Assembly (NCBI GenBank): GCA_030832365.1
Contig: JAURJF010000057.1
Span: forward strand, 1-5,937
Origin: Candidatus Nanopelagicales bacterium
GTDB lineage: Bacteria; Actinomycetota; Actinomycetes; Nanopelagicales; Nanopelagicaceae
Direction of reading: 5' to 3'
Length of the DNA stretch: 5,937 nucleotides
Shown: in pieces, positions 1 through 4,750 of the stretch
Layout: every line of letters starts with the position of its first letter
How positions within the stretch are numbered: the first letter of the stretch is position 1
Notes under the pieces: generated by a model
The model's database searches: none
The model's input: the letters and a program-made list of their open reading frames with translations, nothing else
Told to the model about the DNA's origin: nothing
Made by a program: the position numbers and the translations under genes

Positions 1-1
1 T

Positions 2-655
2 CAAGAGACCGTAACTTTAAAAATGCAAGCAGCTTGGCCATCAGGCGCAAATATATTTTATGAAATGGCTGGAGACTATGCAAAAATGGTTGAAGAGATA
101 AATGATGCGCATGGCAATGGAGATACATTAGGCGGGGTAGTTGAAGTTTTAGTTTATGGCCTACCACCAGGGCTTGGATCTCATGTTCACTGGGATAGAA
201 GACTTGACTCACGCCTTGCAGGAGCCCTTATGGGTATTCAAGCAATTAAGGGCGTTGAACTTGGTGATGGATTTGCAACCGCTAGAAAACGTGGCAGTAG
301 CGCTCATGACGAAATAGAGAGAGATAGCGTAGGAAATATTCGCCGTAGAACTTCAAGGTCTGGCGGAACAGAGGGTGGAATGAGTACAGGCGAAGTTTTA
401 AGAGTTCGCGCTGCAATGAAACCCATTTCAACTGTTCCTAAGGCTCTAGACACAATTGATATTACAAATGGCCAGGCGGCTAAAGCAATAAATCAAAGAT
501 CAGATGTTTGCGCTGTTCCAGCTGCAGGGATAGTTGCCGAAGCTATGGTGGCCCTAGTTTTGGCTGAAGCTATGCTTGAAAAATTTGGCGGAGATTCTCT
601 TGGTGAGAGCCAGAGGAACCTAGAGAGCTATCTATCTAATATGAAAGTGAAGTAG
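2..655 (+). CDS. aroC: Chorismate synthase, C-terminal part (5' end outside window)
   Basis: Chorismate synthase converts 5-enolpyruvylshikimate-3-phosphate to chorismate, the last step of the shikimate pathway, in the cytoplasm with reduced FMN as cofactor. The frame is open from base 2, so the gene enters from the left; the first ATG at 23 is internal (a methionine in the LKMQAAWPSG stretch), not the start. The 217 visible codons are a little over half of a usual 360-400 residue enzyme. Family landmarks appear in order: GDTLGGVVEV, GLPPGLGSHV, LMGIQAIKGVE, GGMSTGE, RVRAAMKPISTVP, RSDVCAVPAAG and LEKFGGDS. The Asp of RSDVCAVP (codon 503-505) aligns with the conserved catalytic-region Asp of the family; having Ser rather than His before it is the actinobacterial form. 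It is followed after three bases by aroK, so the two are very likely co-transcribed. Identification is firm; only the N-terminus is unseen. Confidence 0.96.
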   Translation, partial: QETVTLKMQAAWPSGANIFYEMAGDYAKMVEEINDAHGNGDTLGGVVEVLVYGLPPGLGSHVHWDRRLDSRLAGALMGIQAIKGVELGDGFATARKRGSSAHDEIERDSVGNIRRRTSRSGGTEGGMSTGEVLRVRAAMKPISTVPKALDTIDITNGQAAKAINQRSDVCAVPAAGIVAEAMVALVLAEAMLEKFGGDSLGESQRNLESYLSNMKVK

Positions 656-658
656 GGC

Positions 659-1162
659 GTGCCACCGATAATTCTCATCGGCCCTCCTGGAGCTGGAAAA
701 ACTTCAGTCGGAAAAGCTTTGGCAAAAAAACTAACTTTAAAGTTTCTTGATAGCGACAAAATTGTTGAAGAAAAGAGCGGAAAGAGTATCTCTGAAATCT
801 TTATTACCGATGGGGAGCCTGCCTTCAGAGATATGGAGCGCTCTGCTGTAATTGATCTACTTGAGAACCAAGATGGTGTAATCGCACTTGGCGGCGGCTC
901 TGTAATGGATTTGGAAGTTTCCAAGAGATTACTGCCTATGGCCAATGTAGTTTTTCTTGATGTTTCAATTTCAAATGCAGCTCCAAGGGTAGGGTTCAAC
1001 AGAGATCGCCCCTTGCTTCTTGGAAACCCAAGACAGCAGTGGATTGCTCTGATGGAAAAGCGTCGGTCAACATATGAGGCGCTCTCAAAGGCGCGAGTAT
1101 CAACTGACAATAAAAAACCTATTGAGGTTGCTGAAGAGATTGTTAAAGAGTTAGCCCTATGA
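659..1162 (+). CDS. aroK: Shikimate kinase
   Basis: Shikimate kinase phosphorylates shikimate at the 3-hydroxyl using ATP, the fifth step of the chorismate pathway. The 167-residue length is normal for the family (about 165-180). The GTG at 659 is chosen as start because it puts the Walker A loop GPPGAGKT at residues 8-15, where mycobacterial AroK has it. Residues matching known shikimate contacts are visible: D33 in FLDSDKIVEE, R57 in PAFRDME, the GGG at 78-80 in ALGGGSV, R117 of the LID motif RDRPLL, and R136 in the RSTY segment. The preceding ribosome-binding signal is poor (only an AGGG overlapping the aroC stop), so translation probably depends on coupling to aroC, three bases upstream. 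Its stop overlaps the aroB start as ATGA. The actinobacterial wording of the LID region (NRDRPLLLGNPR) supports the assignment. Confidence 0.96.
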   Translation: MPPIILIGPPGAGKTSVGKALAKKLTLKFLDSDKIVEEKSGKSISEIFITDGEPAFRDMERSAVIDLLENQDGVIALGGGSVMDLEVSKRLLPMANVVFLDVSISNAAPRVGFNRDRPLLLGNPRQQWIALMEKRRSTYEALSKARVSTDNKKPIEVAEEIVKELAL

Positions 1163-2187
1163 AGTCGATAACTGTTTCTTCTGAGAAGAGTTATGAAGTT
1201 ATTTTCACAGATGATGCTTTCAAAGAGGTATCTCTTATAGTTGGAGATAAGAAGGTAGTTATTGTTGCTCCTAAATCCATTGTTGCTAGCTTTGGTGCAA
1301 GTTTTCCTTCTAAATATCTGCTCATAGAGGTAGAAGATGGAGAAGAGCAGAAGAGCATGCAATCTTTTGCTAAGGCAATTGAGACAATCGCTGCCGCTAA
1401 GTTGGATAGAAGTTGCCTGATTATTGGAGTTGGGGGAGGGGCAACTACAGATCTAGCGGGCTTTCTTGCCGCCTCGTATCTGCGCGGAGTTGATTGGATT
1501 GCTATTCCAACCTCACTTGCTGGGATGGTTGATGCAGCTATCGGCGGAAAAACAGGATTAAATCTCGAGGCGGGAAAAAATCTTATAGGGGCATTTCACT
1601 CTCCCAGCGCTGTCTTAATTGATCGGGGCTTTCTCTCCTCACTATCTCAGCGCGATCTCAAGGCAGGTATGGCAGAGGTTGCTAAATGCGGCTTCATTGA
1701 CGATACCCAGATATTGAATCTCATAGAGAGCGACTGGAGAGAAAATCTATCTGAGCTCATTTATCGCTCAATCGCAGTCAAAGCCAGAGTTGTAAGCGCT
1801 GACTTTAAGGAATCAGAACTTCGAGAGATATTGAATTATGGTCACACTTTGGGACATGCGATTGAGAAAAATTCGAATTATTCACTTCGCCATGGCGAGG
1901 CGGTAGCCCTTGGATTGAGATTTGCTGCTCAACTCTCATTTGAATTCTCTGGTCTATCTAAACAGCACCTAGATAAACAGAACCAGATTTTAGATACCCT
2001 CGAACTTAATGCGAAATACCCAAGGGCATCATGGTCAGAAATCTTGGAAGTTATGCGCAACGATAAGAAGATGCGTGGGGGTAGAATTCGCTTTGTTACC
2101 TTAAGCGCACTGGGAATGCCAACCAGACTTGAGGATATAAGCGATGAGCAGTTAGAGAAGTGTTTCCTAGAAAGCATCGGAGAGTAG
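1159..2187 (+). CDS. aroB: 3-dehydroquinate synthase
   Basis: Dehydroquinate synthase cyclises DAHP to 3-dehydroquinate, the second shikimate-pathway step, using NAD+ and a divalent metal (Zn or Co). At 342 residues it is slightly shorter than the usual 350-370. Visible family motifs are GGGATTDLAGF (residues 92-102), IPTSLAGMVDAAIGGKTG (116-133), GKNLIGAFH (139-147) and GMAEVAKCGFI (170-180). The three predicted metal ligands are all present: E173, H229 in NYGHTLGHAIE, and H245 in LRHGEAVALG. A late NDKKMR (301-306) is also typical. The ATG at 1159 overlaps the aroK stop by four bases, and an AAAGAG lies eight bases upstream, so coupled translation is likely. Small departures from the usual wording (GGGATTD for GGGAVTD, PTSLAGM for PTTLLGM) leave ligands intact and probably do not change activity. 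It is a separate gene, not fused to aroK as in some bacteria. Confidence 0.96.
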   Translation: MKSITVSSEKSYEVIFTDDAFKEVSLIVGDKKVVIVAPKSIVASFGASFPSKYLLIEVEDGEEQKSMQSFAKAIETIAAAKLDRSCLIIGVGGGATTDLAGFLAASYLRGVDWIAIPTSLAGMVDAAIGGKTGLNLEAGKNLIGAFHSPSAVLIDRGFLSSLSQRDLKAGMAEVAKCGFIDDTQILNLIESDWRENLSELIYRSIAVKARVVSADFKESELREILNYGHTLGHAIEKNSNYSLRHGEAVALGLRFAAQLSFEFSGLSKQHLDKQNQILDTLELNAKYPRASWSEILEVMRNDKKMRGGRIRFVTLSALGMPTRLEDISDEQLEKCFLESIGE

Positions 2188-2628
2188 ATGAGCGCGACCA
2201 AAGTGCTAGTGCTAAATGGACCTAATCTTTCAAGGCTCGATCTTCGCGAAAAATCCTATTACGGAGATATCTCCTATCCCGATATTGAGCAGATCTGTCT
2301 TCAGGGAGCAAAAGAATTTGGTTTCGAAGTTGAGATAAAACAGAGCAATGATGAGTCAGAGTTAATCGGCTGGCTCCATGGAGCAGCTGATAGCAAGACT
2401 CCGGTTATCTTTAATCCCGCAGCATTTACTCATTATTCTTATGCAATTCGTGATGCAGTAGTCATGCTTAAGGCTCCCTGCATTGAAGTGCACTTAAGTA
2501 ATCCGCTATCTCGAGAAGAGTTTCGCCACACCTCAGTAATTGCAGGGGTTGTACAAGGCAGCATTGCAGGTTTTGGCCTTGATTCATATCGCTTAGCCTT
2601 TGCTGCGCTGAGTAAATTAGTTAAATAG
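2188..2628 (+). CDS. aroQ: 3-dehydroquinate dehydratase, type II
   Basis: Type II dehydroquinase performs a trans-dehydration of 3-dehydroquinate to 3-dehydroshikimate, the step after AroB; the family forms dodecamers. The 146-residue length is typical. Seen directly: NGPNLSRL (10-17), the flexible-loop arginine and catalytic tyrosine in REKSYYG (R20, Y25), the substrate-binding FNPAAFTH (N76, H82), EVHLSN with the catalytic H102, and REEFRH with R113. All match active-site positions known from the mycobacterial enzyme. Some flanking residues are unusual: LDLRE in place of the common LG-x-RE, no proline after RE, and PAAFTH rather than the usual glycine-rich AGGxTH. The ATG follows the aroB stop with no gap and has a good GGAG at 2179-2182, five bases upstream. 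It closes the aromatic block; 26 bases separate it from efp. Confidence 0.95.
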   Translation: MSATKVLVLNGPNLSRLDLREKSYYGDISYPDIEQICLQGAKEFGFEVEIKQSNDESELIGWLHGAADSKTPVIFNPAAFTHYSYAIRDAVVMLKAPCIEVHLSNPLSREEFRHTSVIAGVVQGSIAGFGLDSYRLAFAALSKLVK

Positions 2629-2631
2629 CGA

Positions 2632-2637
2632 TATAAA
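2632..2637 (+). promoter_or_regulatory. Possible weak -10 element before efp
   Basis: The 26-base gap between aroQ and efp contains TATAAA at 2632-2637, which would place a start of transcription near 2643-2645. No convincing -35 box is seen at 16-18 bases upstream. The same stretch carries AAAAGG (2635-2640), but it lies 14 bases from the efp ATG, too far for an ordinary Shine-Dalgarno sequence. A separate promoter for the highly expressed efp-nusB pair, giving a very short leader, is plausible. An AT-rich spacer in a long operon is the alternative. Confidence 0.27.
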
Positions 2638-2654
2638 AGGTAATCTTCGCCGCT

Positions 2655-3215
2655 ATGGCTACCACGAATGATCTTAAGAATGGAATGACCCTAGATATCG
2701 AAGGTCAGCTCTGGGGCGTGGTTGAGTTTCAACACGTTAAACCAGGTAAGGGTCCAGCCTTTGTCAGAACTAAGCTTAAAAATGTTCTCTCTGGAAAAGT
2801 AGTTGAGAAAACCTTTAATGCAGGCGTTAAAGTTGATATAGCAATTCTTGAAAAGCGCGATATGCAATTTCTTTACAAAGATCAAGTGGGTTTTGTTTTT
2901 ATGGACTCCAGCACATACGACCAAATGACAATTTCTGCGGAAACCGTTGGAGATGCTGCCAATTACATGCTCGAAAACACCGAAGCGATAGTTGCAGTTC
3001 ATGAGGGAAATCCACTCTATGTAGAACTTCCCGCAAATGTTCCCCTTAAGATCACCTACACCGAGCCAGGCTTACAAGGAGATCGCTCATCTGCAGGTTC
3101 AAAGCCAGCGACTCTTGAAACAGGAATCACGATTCAAGTTCCACTCTTTATTAAACAAGATGAAGTTGTTTTAGTCGATACTCGCAATGGTGATTATCTC
3201 GGGCGCGCAAACTAA
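2655..3215 (+). CDS. efp: Translation elongation factor P
   Basis: EF-P binds ribosomes stalled on consecutive prolines, between the P and E sites, and promotes peptide-bond formation. The 186-residue product has the normal three-domain length. Domain I carries the tip loop KPGKGPAF (residues 29-36), with lysine 32 at the position that is beta-lysylated or otherwise modified in other bacteria. The PGKGP form flanked by prolines is typical of the actinobacterial subfamily, which is reported to work without modification of that lysine. Later signatures are the GLQGDRSSAGSKPATLETG stretch, VPLFIKQDEVVLVDTRNGDYLGR and the short C-terminus of domain III. The start is ATG at 2655, with MATTNDLKNGM matching the usual N-terminus; no well-placed ribosome-binding site is visible. 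nusB begins directly after its stop, so the two are a translational pair. An Xaa-Pro peptidase gene that precedes efp in many actinobacteria is absent here. Confidence 0.97.
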   Translation: MATTNDLKNGMTLDIEGQLWGVVEFQHVKPGKGPAFVRTKLKNVLSGKVVEKTFNAGVKVDIAILEKRDMQFLYKDQVGFVFMDSSTYDQMTISAETVGDAANYMLENTEAIVAVHEGNPLYVELPANVPLKITYTEPGLQGDRSSAGSKPATLETGITIQVPLFIKQDEVVLVDTRNGDYLGRAN

Positions 3216-3626
3216 GTGAGCAGCCGCTCTAAGGCTAGAAAAGCCGCGCTCGATCTGCTCTATGAAAGTGATATCAGAAAAGGTAGCGCAGCTGAGTTAC
3301 TTTCAAAGAGAGTCACAGAGATGGAGTATGAAGCTAGAGAGTTCACAAAAGAGCTAATTGATGGAATTGAGTTAAATAAACGAAAAATTGATGAGTTAAT
3401 CGCTACCTATGCCCAGGGTTGGGATATGGATCGTATGCCAGTTCTTGATAGAAACATCTTACGTCTTGCGATCTTTGAACTGCTCTGGTCACAATCGGTG
3501 CCCGAGGCAGTTGCTATCAGCGAGGCGCTAGAGCTTGCTGCAAATTTCTCAACTGAGGACTCAAGTAAGTATATAAACGGGGTATTAAGTAAGGTATTGG
3601 AAATTAAGCCTGACCTCGTGCTTTAA
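3216..3626 (+). CDS. nusB: Transcription antitermination / rRNA maturation factor NusB
   Basis: NusB is a small all-helical RNA-binding protein. With NusE (ribosomal protein S10) it binds boxA in rRNA leaders and supports antitermination and rRNA processing. The 136-residue product is the standard length. Visible hallmarks are the basic N-terminus RSKARKAALDLLYESD, the segment FTKELIDGIE, then WDMDRMPVLDRNILRLAIFE, and VPEAVAISEALELAANFS followed by SSKYINGVL. The start is GTG at 3216, immediately after the efp TAA with no spacer; no strong Shine-Dalgarno sequence is seen, so it probably relies on ribosomes finishing efp. Its last 23 bases overlap the end of the minus-strand bldD-like gene. 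Identification is firm. Confidence 0.95.
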   Translation: MSSRSKARKAALDLLYESDIRKGSAAELLSKRVTEMEYEAREFTKELIDGIELNKRKIDELIATYAQGWDMDRMPVLDRNILRLAIFELLWSQSVPEAVAISEALELAANFSTEDSSKYINGVLSKVLEIKPDLVL

Positions 3627-4089
3627 ATAGCAACTCCCTTATATCTAGAGCTCTCTTTAGCTCTTCTGGTTCTTTTTGCACCAAGAGCCCCAGAGCCTCA
3701 TTATCTTGAGAGCGAATACTCATGATCTCGCCATTCCAATCATCACGCCTTGTCGCAATGAAGGACAGGAGGCTGTGAAGCTGATTTATTAAAGGATCAT
3801 TTTCAGAGAGCCTGCCTCTTAAGTGTCTAAGGTCAATACGTAGCCCAACTCCAGAATCAAATGTTTGCTTACTTGCTTCGATTTGAAAAAGAGCTGAGAG
3901 GGGAACTCCATAGAACTCGCAGAGAGATTTGGCTTTTGAGATGCTAAGGGATCTTGTGCCCCGCTCATAAGAACCGATCACAACAGCTTTCCATTTTCCA
4001 CGCGAACGTATCTCAACTTGCTTTAGCGTCAAGTTCTGTTGTTTTCTTATCTGTCTAAGTCTTCTTGATATCTCTATAGGCGTTGTCAT
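3604..4089 (-). CDS. bldD: BldD-family transcriptional regulator with cyclic di-GMP signature
   Basis: BldD is a DNA-binding regulator; in Streptomyces it represses developmental genes when its C-terminal domain is dimerised by tetrameric cyclic di-GMP. This 161-residue protein (BldD is about 167) has an N-terminal XRE-type helix-turn-helix, residues 8-67, with RLRQIRKQQNLTLKQVE and WKAVVIGSYERGTR very close to BldD, then a linker and a C-terminal domain from about residue 82. R115-x-D117, eight residues, then R126-x-x-D129 reproduces the RxD-X8-RxxD ligand motif (RGD...RQDD in Streptomyces). The frame stays open to a TTG at 4176, but similarity starts at MTTPIE, so ATG 4089 is chosen; the extra 29 residues would run into the pyrR promoter region. 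No Shine-Dalgarno sequence is evident. Location between nusB and pyrR is as in Streptomyces. Target genes here are unknown and a developmental role should not be assumed. Confidence 0.9.
   Translation of the reverse strand: MTTPIEISRRLRQIRKQQNLTLKQVEIRSRGKWKAVVIGSYERGTRSLSISKAKSLCEFYGVPLSALFQIEASKQTFDSGVGLRIDLRHLRGRLSENDPLINQLHSLLSFIATRRDDWNGEIMSIRSQDNEALGLLVQKEPEELKRALDIRELLFKARGQA
3647..3677 (+). terminator. Weak possible terminator for the efp-nusB transcript
   Basis: Twenty bases past the nusB stop, AGAGCT (3647-3652) and AGCTCT (3659-3664) form a perfect six-base-pair stem with a six-base loop. A T-rich run ends in TTTTT at 3673-3677. The stem is short and the T-run starts several bases after it, so this is at best a weak intrinsic terminator. 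It lies inside the bldD coding sequence, where codon constraints could produce it by chance. No comparable structure is seen at the end of bldD on the minus strand. Confidence 0.25.
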
Positions 4090-4095
4090 TGGCTC

Positions 4096-4101
4096 AAAAT
4101 A
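4096..4101 (-). promoter_or_regulatory. Candidate -10 box of bldD, possibly leaderless
   Basis: On the minus strand TATTTT occupies 4101 down to 4096. Counting seven bases on from the end of this hexamer puts the transcription start exactly on the A of the ATG at 4089, which would give a leaderless mRNA. This fits the lack of a ribosome-binding site there and the frequency of leaderless mRNAs in Actinobacteria. No good -35 box was found at the expected spacing. Confidence 0.4.
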
Positions 4102-4160
4102 GGCGAAATGCAAGAATGGCTTCTTGGTTTTTCCACAGGTTTCAAGGCCCTTGAGGCCCA

Positions 4161-4169
4161 TGCTAGGAT
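4161..4169 (+). promoter_or_regulatory. Candidate extended -10 of the pyrR promoter
   Basis: TGC followed by TAGGAT (4164-4169) fits an extended -10 (TGN plus TANNNT, the actinobacterial form). It predicts a transcription start at about 4175-4176, an A, so the RNA would begin right at the base of the PyrR-binding hairpin and have a leader of about 40 bases. The -35 region 16-18 bases upstream (around TTCAAG, 4141-4146) is a poor match, as is usual for extended -10 promoters. Positional agreement with the RNA element is the main support. Confidence 0.45.
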
Positions 4170-4176
4170 TCGGCAA

Positions 4177-4209
4177 CCTTTAACGATCCGTCCTGTGAGG
4201 CGGCGAAGG
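4177..4209 (+). promoter_or_regulatory. PyrR-binding RNA hairpin overlapping the pyrR ribosome-binding site
   Basis: The leader RNA folds into the layout known for PyrR-binding loops in Bacillus. The upper stem CCGUC (4188-4192) pairs with GGCGG (4199-4203) and closes the hexaloop CUGUGA (4193-4198), which fits CNGNGA. The core UCCUGUGAGGC matches the consensus UCCNGNGAGGY, including its U.G pair. An asymmetric internal loop follows, AACGAU (4182-4187) opposite a single C (4204). The lower stem CCUUU (4177-4181) pairs with GAAGG (4205-4209). GAAGG is part of the Shine-Dalgarno sequence, so PyrR bound with UMP should block translation. No terminator hairpin or long leader is present, so translational repression, as reported for mycobacterial PyrR, fits better than Bacillus-type attenuation. 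The structure is read directly from the sequence; the mechanism is inferred. Confidence 0.85.
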
Positions 4210-4211
4210 AG
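4205..4211 (+). promoter_or_regulatory. pyrR ribosome-binding site
   Basis: GAAGGAG with its GGAG core at 4208-4211 stands five bases before the pyrR ATG. It is the strongest Shine-Dalgarno sequence in the window. Its first five bases are paired in the lower stem of the PyrR-binding hairpin, so access by ribosomes should depend on whether the hairpin is held by PyrR. Confidence 0.85.
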
Positions 4212-4216
4212 CAAGA

Positions 4217-4750
4217 ATGAGCGTTATTTTAAATAGCGGTGAAATCTCCCGCGCGCTACGGCGCATCTCCCATGAAATCCTTGAGAAGAATCACGGTCCT
4301 GAAAACCTTCTTCTGCTGGGCATACCCACTAGAGGTGCGTATCTAAGTAGGCGAATAGCAGGGGCAATCTCTGAGATCGAAAAAATCAATCTTGAAAGCG
4401 GCACTCTTGATATAACGATGTATCGCGATGATTTACGCCTCAAGGCACCTAGAACTCTTCTTCCAACCAATATCCCAGGGGGAAGTATCGATGGAAGAGA
4501 TGTTGTTCTCATCGATGACGTCTTCTTCTCTGGAAGAACAATTCGAGCCGCCCTTGATGCTTTAAATGAATTGGGTCGTCCAAAGAGCGTTCAACTAGCA
4601 GTTCTTATTGATCGTGGCCATAGAGAGCTACCAATTAGAGCAGACTTTGTAGGAAAGAATATTCCAACGGCTAAAGAAGAATCGGTTCGTGTGCACCTAA
4701 GCGAGATTGATTCTGTAGACGAAGTACTGATTGAAGGTAGCTCACAATGA
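4217..4750 (+). CDS. pyrR: Pyrimidine operon RNA-binding regulator PyrR / uracil phosphoribosyltransferase
   Basis: PyrR is a phosphoribosyltransferase-fold protein that senses UMP/UTP against PRPP and binds a hairpin in pyr mRNA; many members also make UMP from uracil and PRPP. The 177-residue length is normal. The PRPP-binding loop VLIDDVFFSGRTI spans residues 97-109. Other family features are LLGIPTRGAYLSRRIA (34-48), DITMYRDDL (65-73), and the long conserved stretch starting VLIDRGHRELPIRADFVG (129-146) and continuing to the TAKEESV segment. ATG 4217 has a well-placed GGAG and lies just after the PyrR hairpin, so autoregulation is expected. The stop overlaps the pyrB start as ATGA. It leads a pyrR-pyrB-pyrC operon in the usual actinobacterial order. 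The N-terminal initiator region matches other PyrR proteins (a 'ilns.dI.RaL.RIa.EI' type pattern). Confidence 0.96.
   Translation: MSVILNSGEISRALRRISHEILEKNHGPENLLLLGIPTRGAYLSRRIAGAISEIEKINLESGTLDITMYRDDLRLKAPRTLLPTNIPGGSIDGRDVVLIDDVFFSGRTIRAALDALNELGRPKSVQLAVLIDRGHRELPIRADFVGKNIPTAKEESVRVHLSEIDSVDEVLIEGSSQ

Noticed and set aside
23..25. ATG at 23 as the start of aroC.
   Set aside because: The frame is open to the left edge and the residues before it (ETVTLK) read as normal chorismate synthase interior; more than 140 N-terminal residues of the family would otherwise be missing.
628..1362. A 244-codon open frame on the minus strand, longer than the aroK gene it covers.
   Set aside because: It is antisense to aroK and the start of aroB, both secure by conserved motifs. 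Its product is rich in Ser, Arg and Ile with no recognisable family, as expected of a reverse-frame shadow in this codon usage.
2635..2640. AAAAGG as ribosome-binding site of efp.
   Set aside because: It lies 14 bases from the ATG, beyond the usual 5-9 base spacing, and no earlier in-frame start restores proper spacing.
4090..4176. A 29-residue N-terminal extension of the BldD-like protein from TTG 4176 (or a shorter one from ATG 4161).
   Set aside because: It has no similarity to BldD, its TTG and ATG lack a properly spaced ribosome-binding site, and it overlaps the likely pyrR promoter; the ATG at 4089 fits the family length.
4179..4194. A BldD-box-like pattern (TAAC, five bases, GTCC) in the pyrR leader, hinting that BldD controls pyrR.
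   Set aside because: The right half-site lacks the expected A, and the same bases are already explained by the conserved PyrR-binding hairpin; one imperfect match is not enough to claim an operator.
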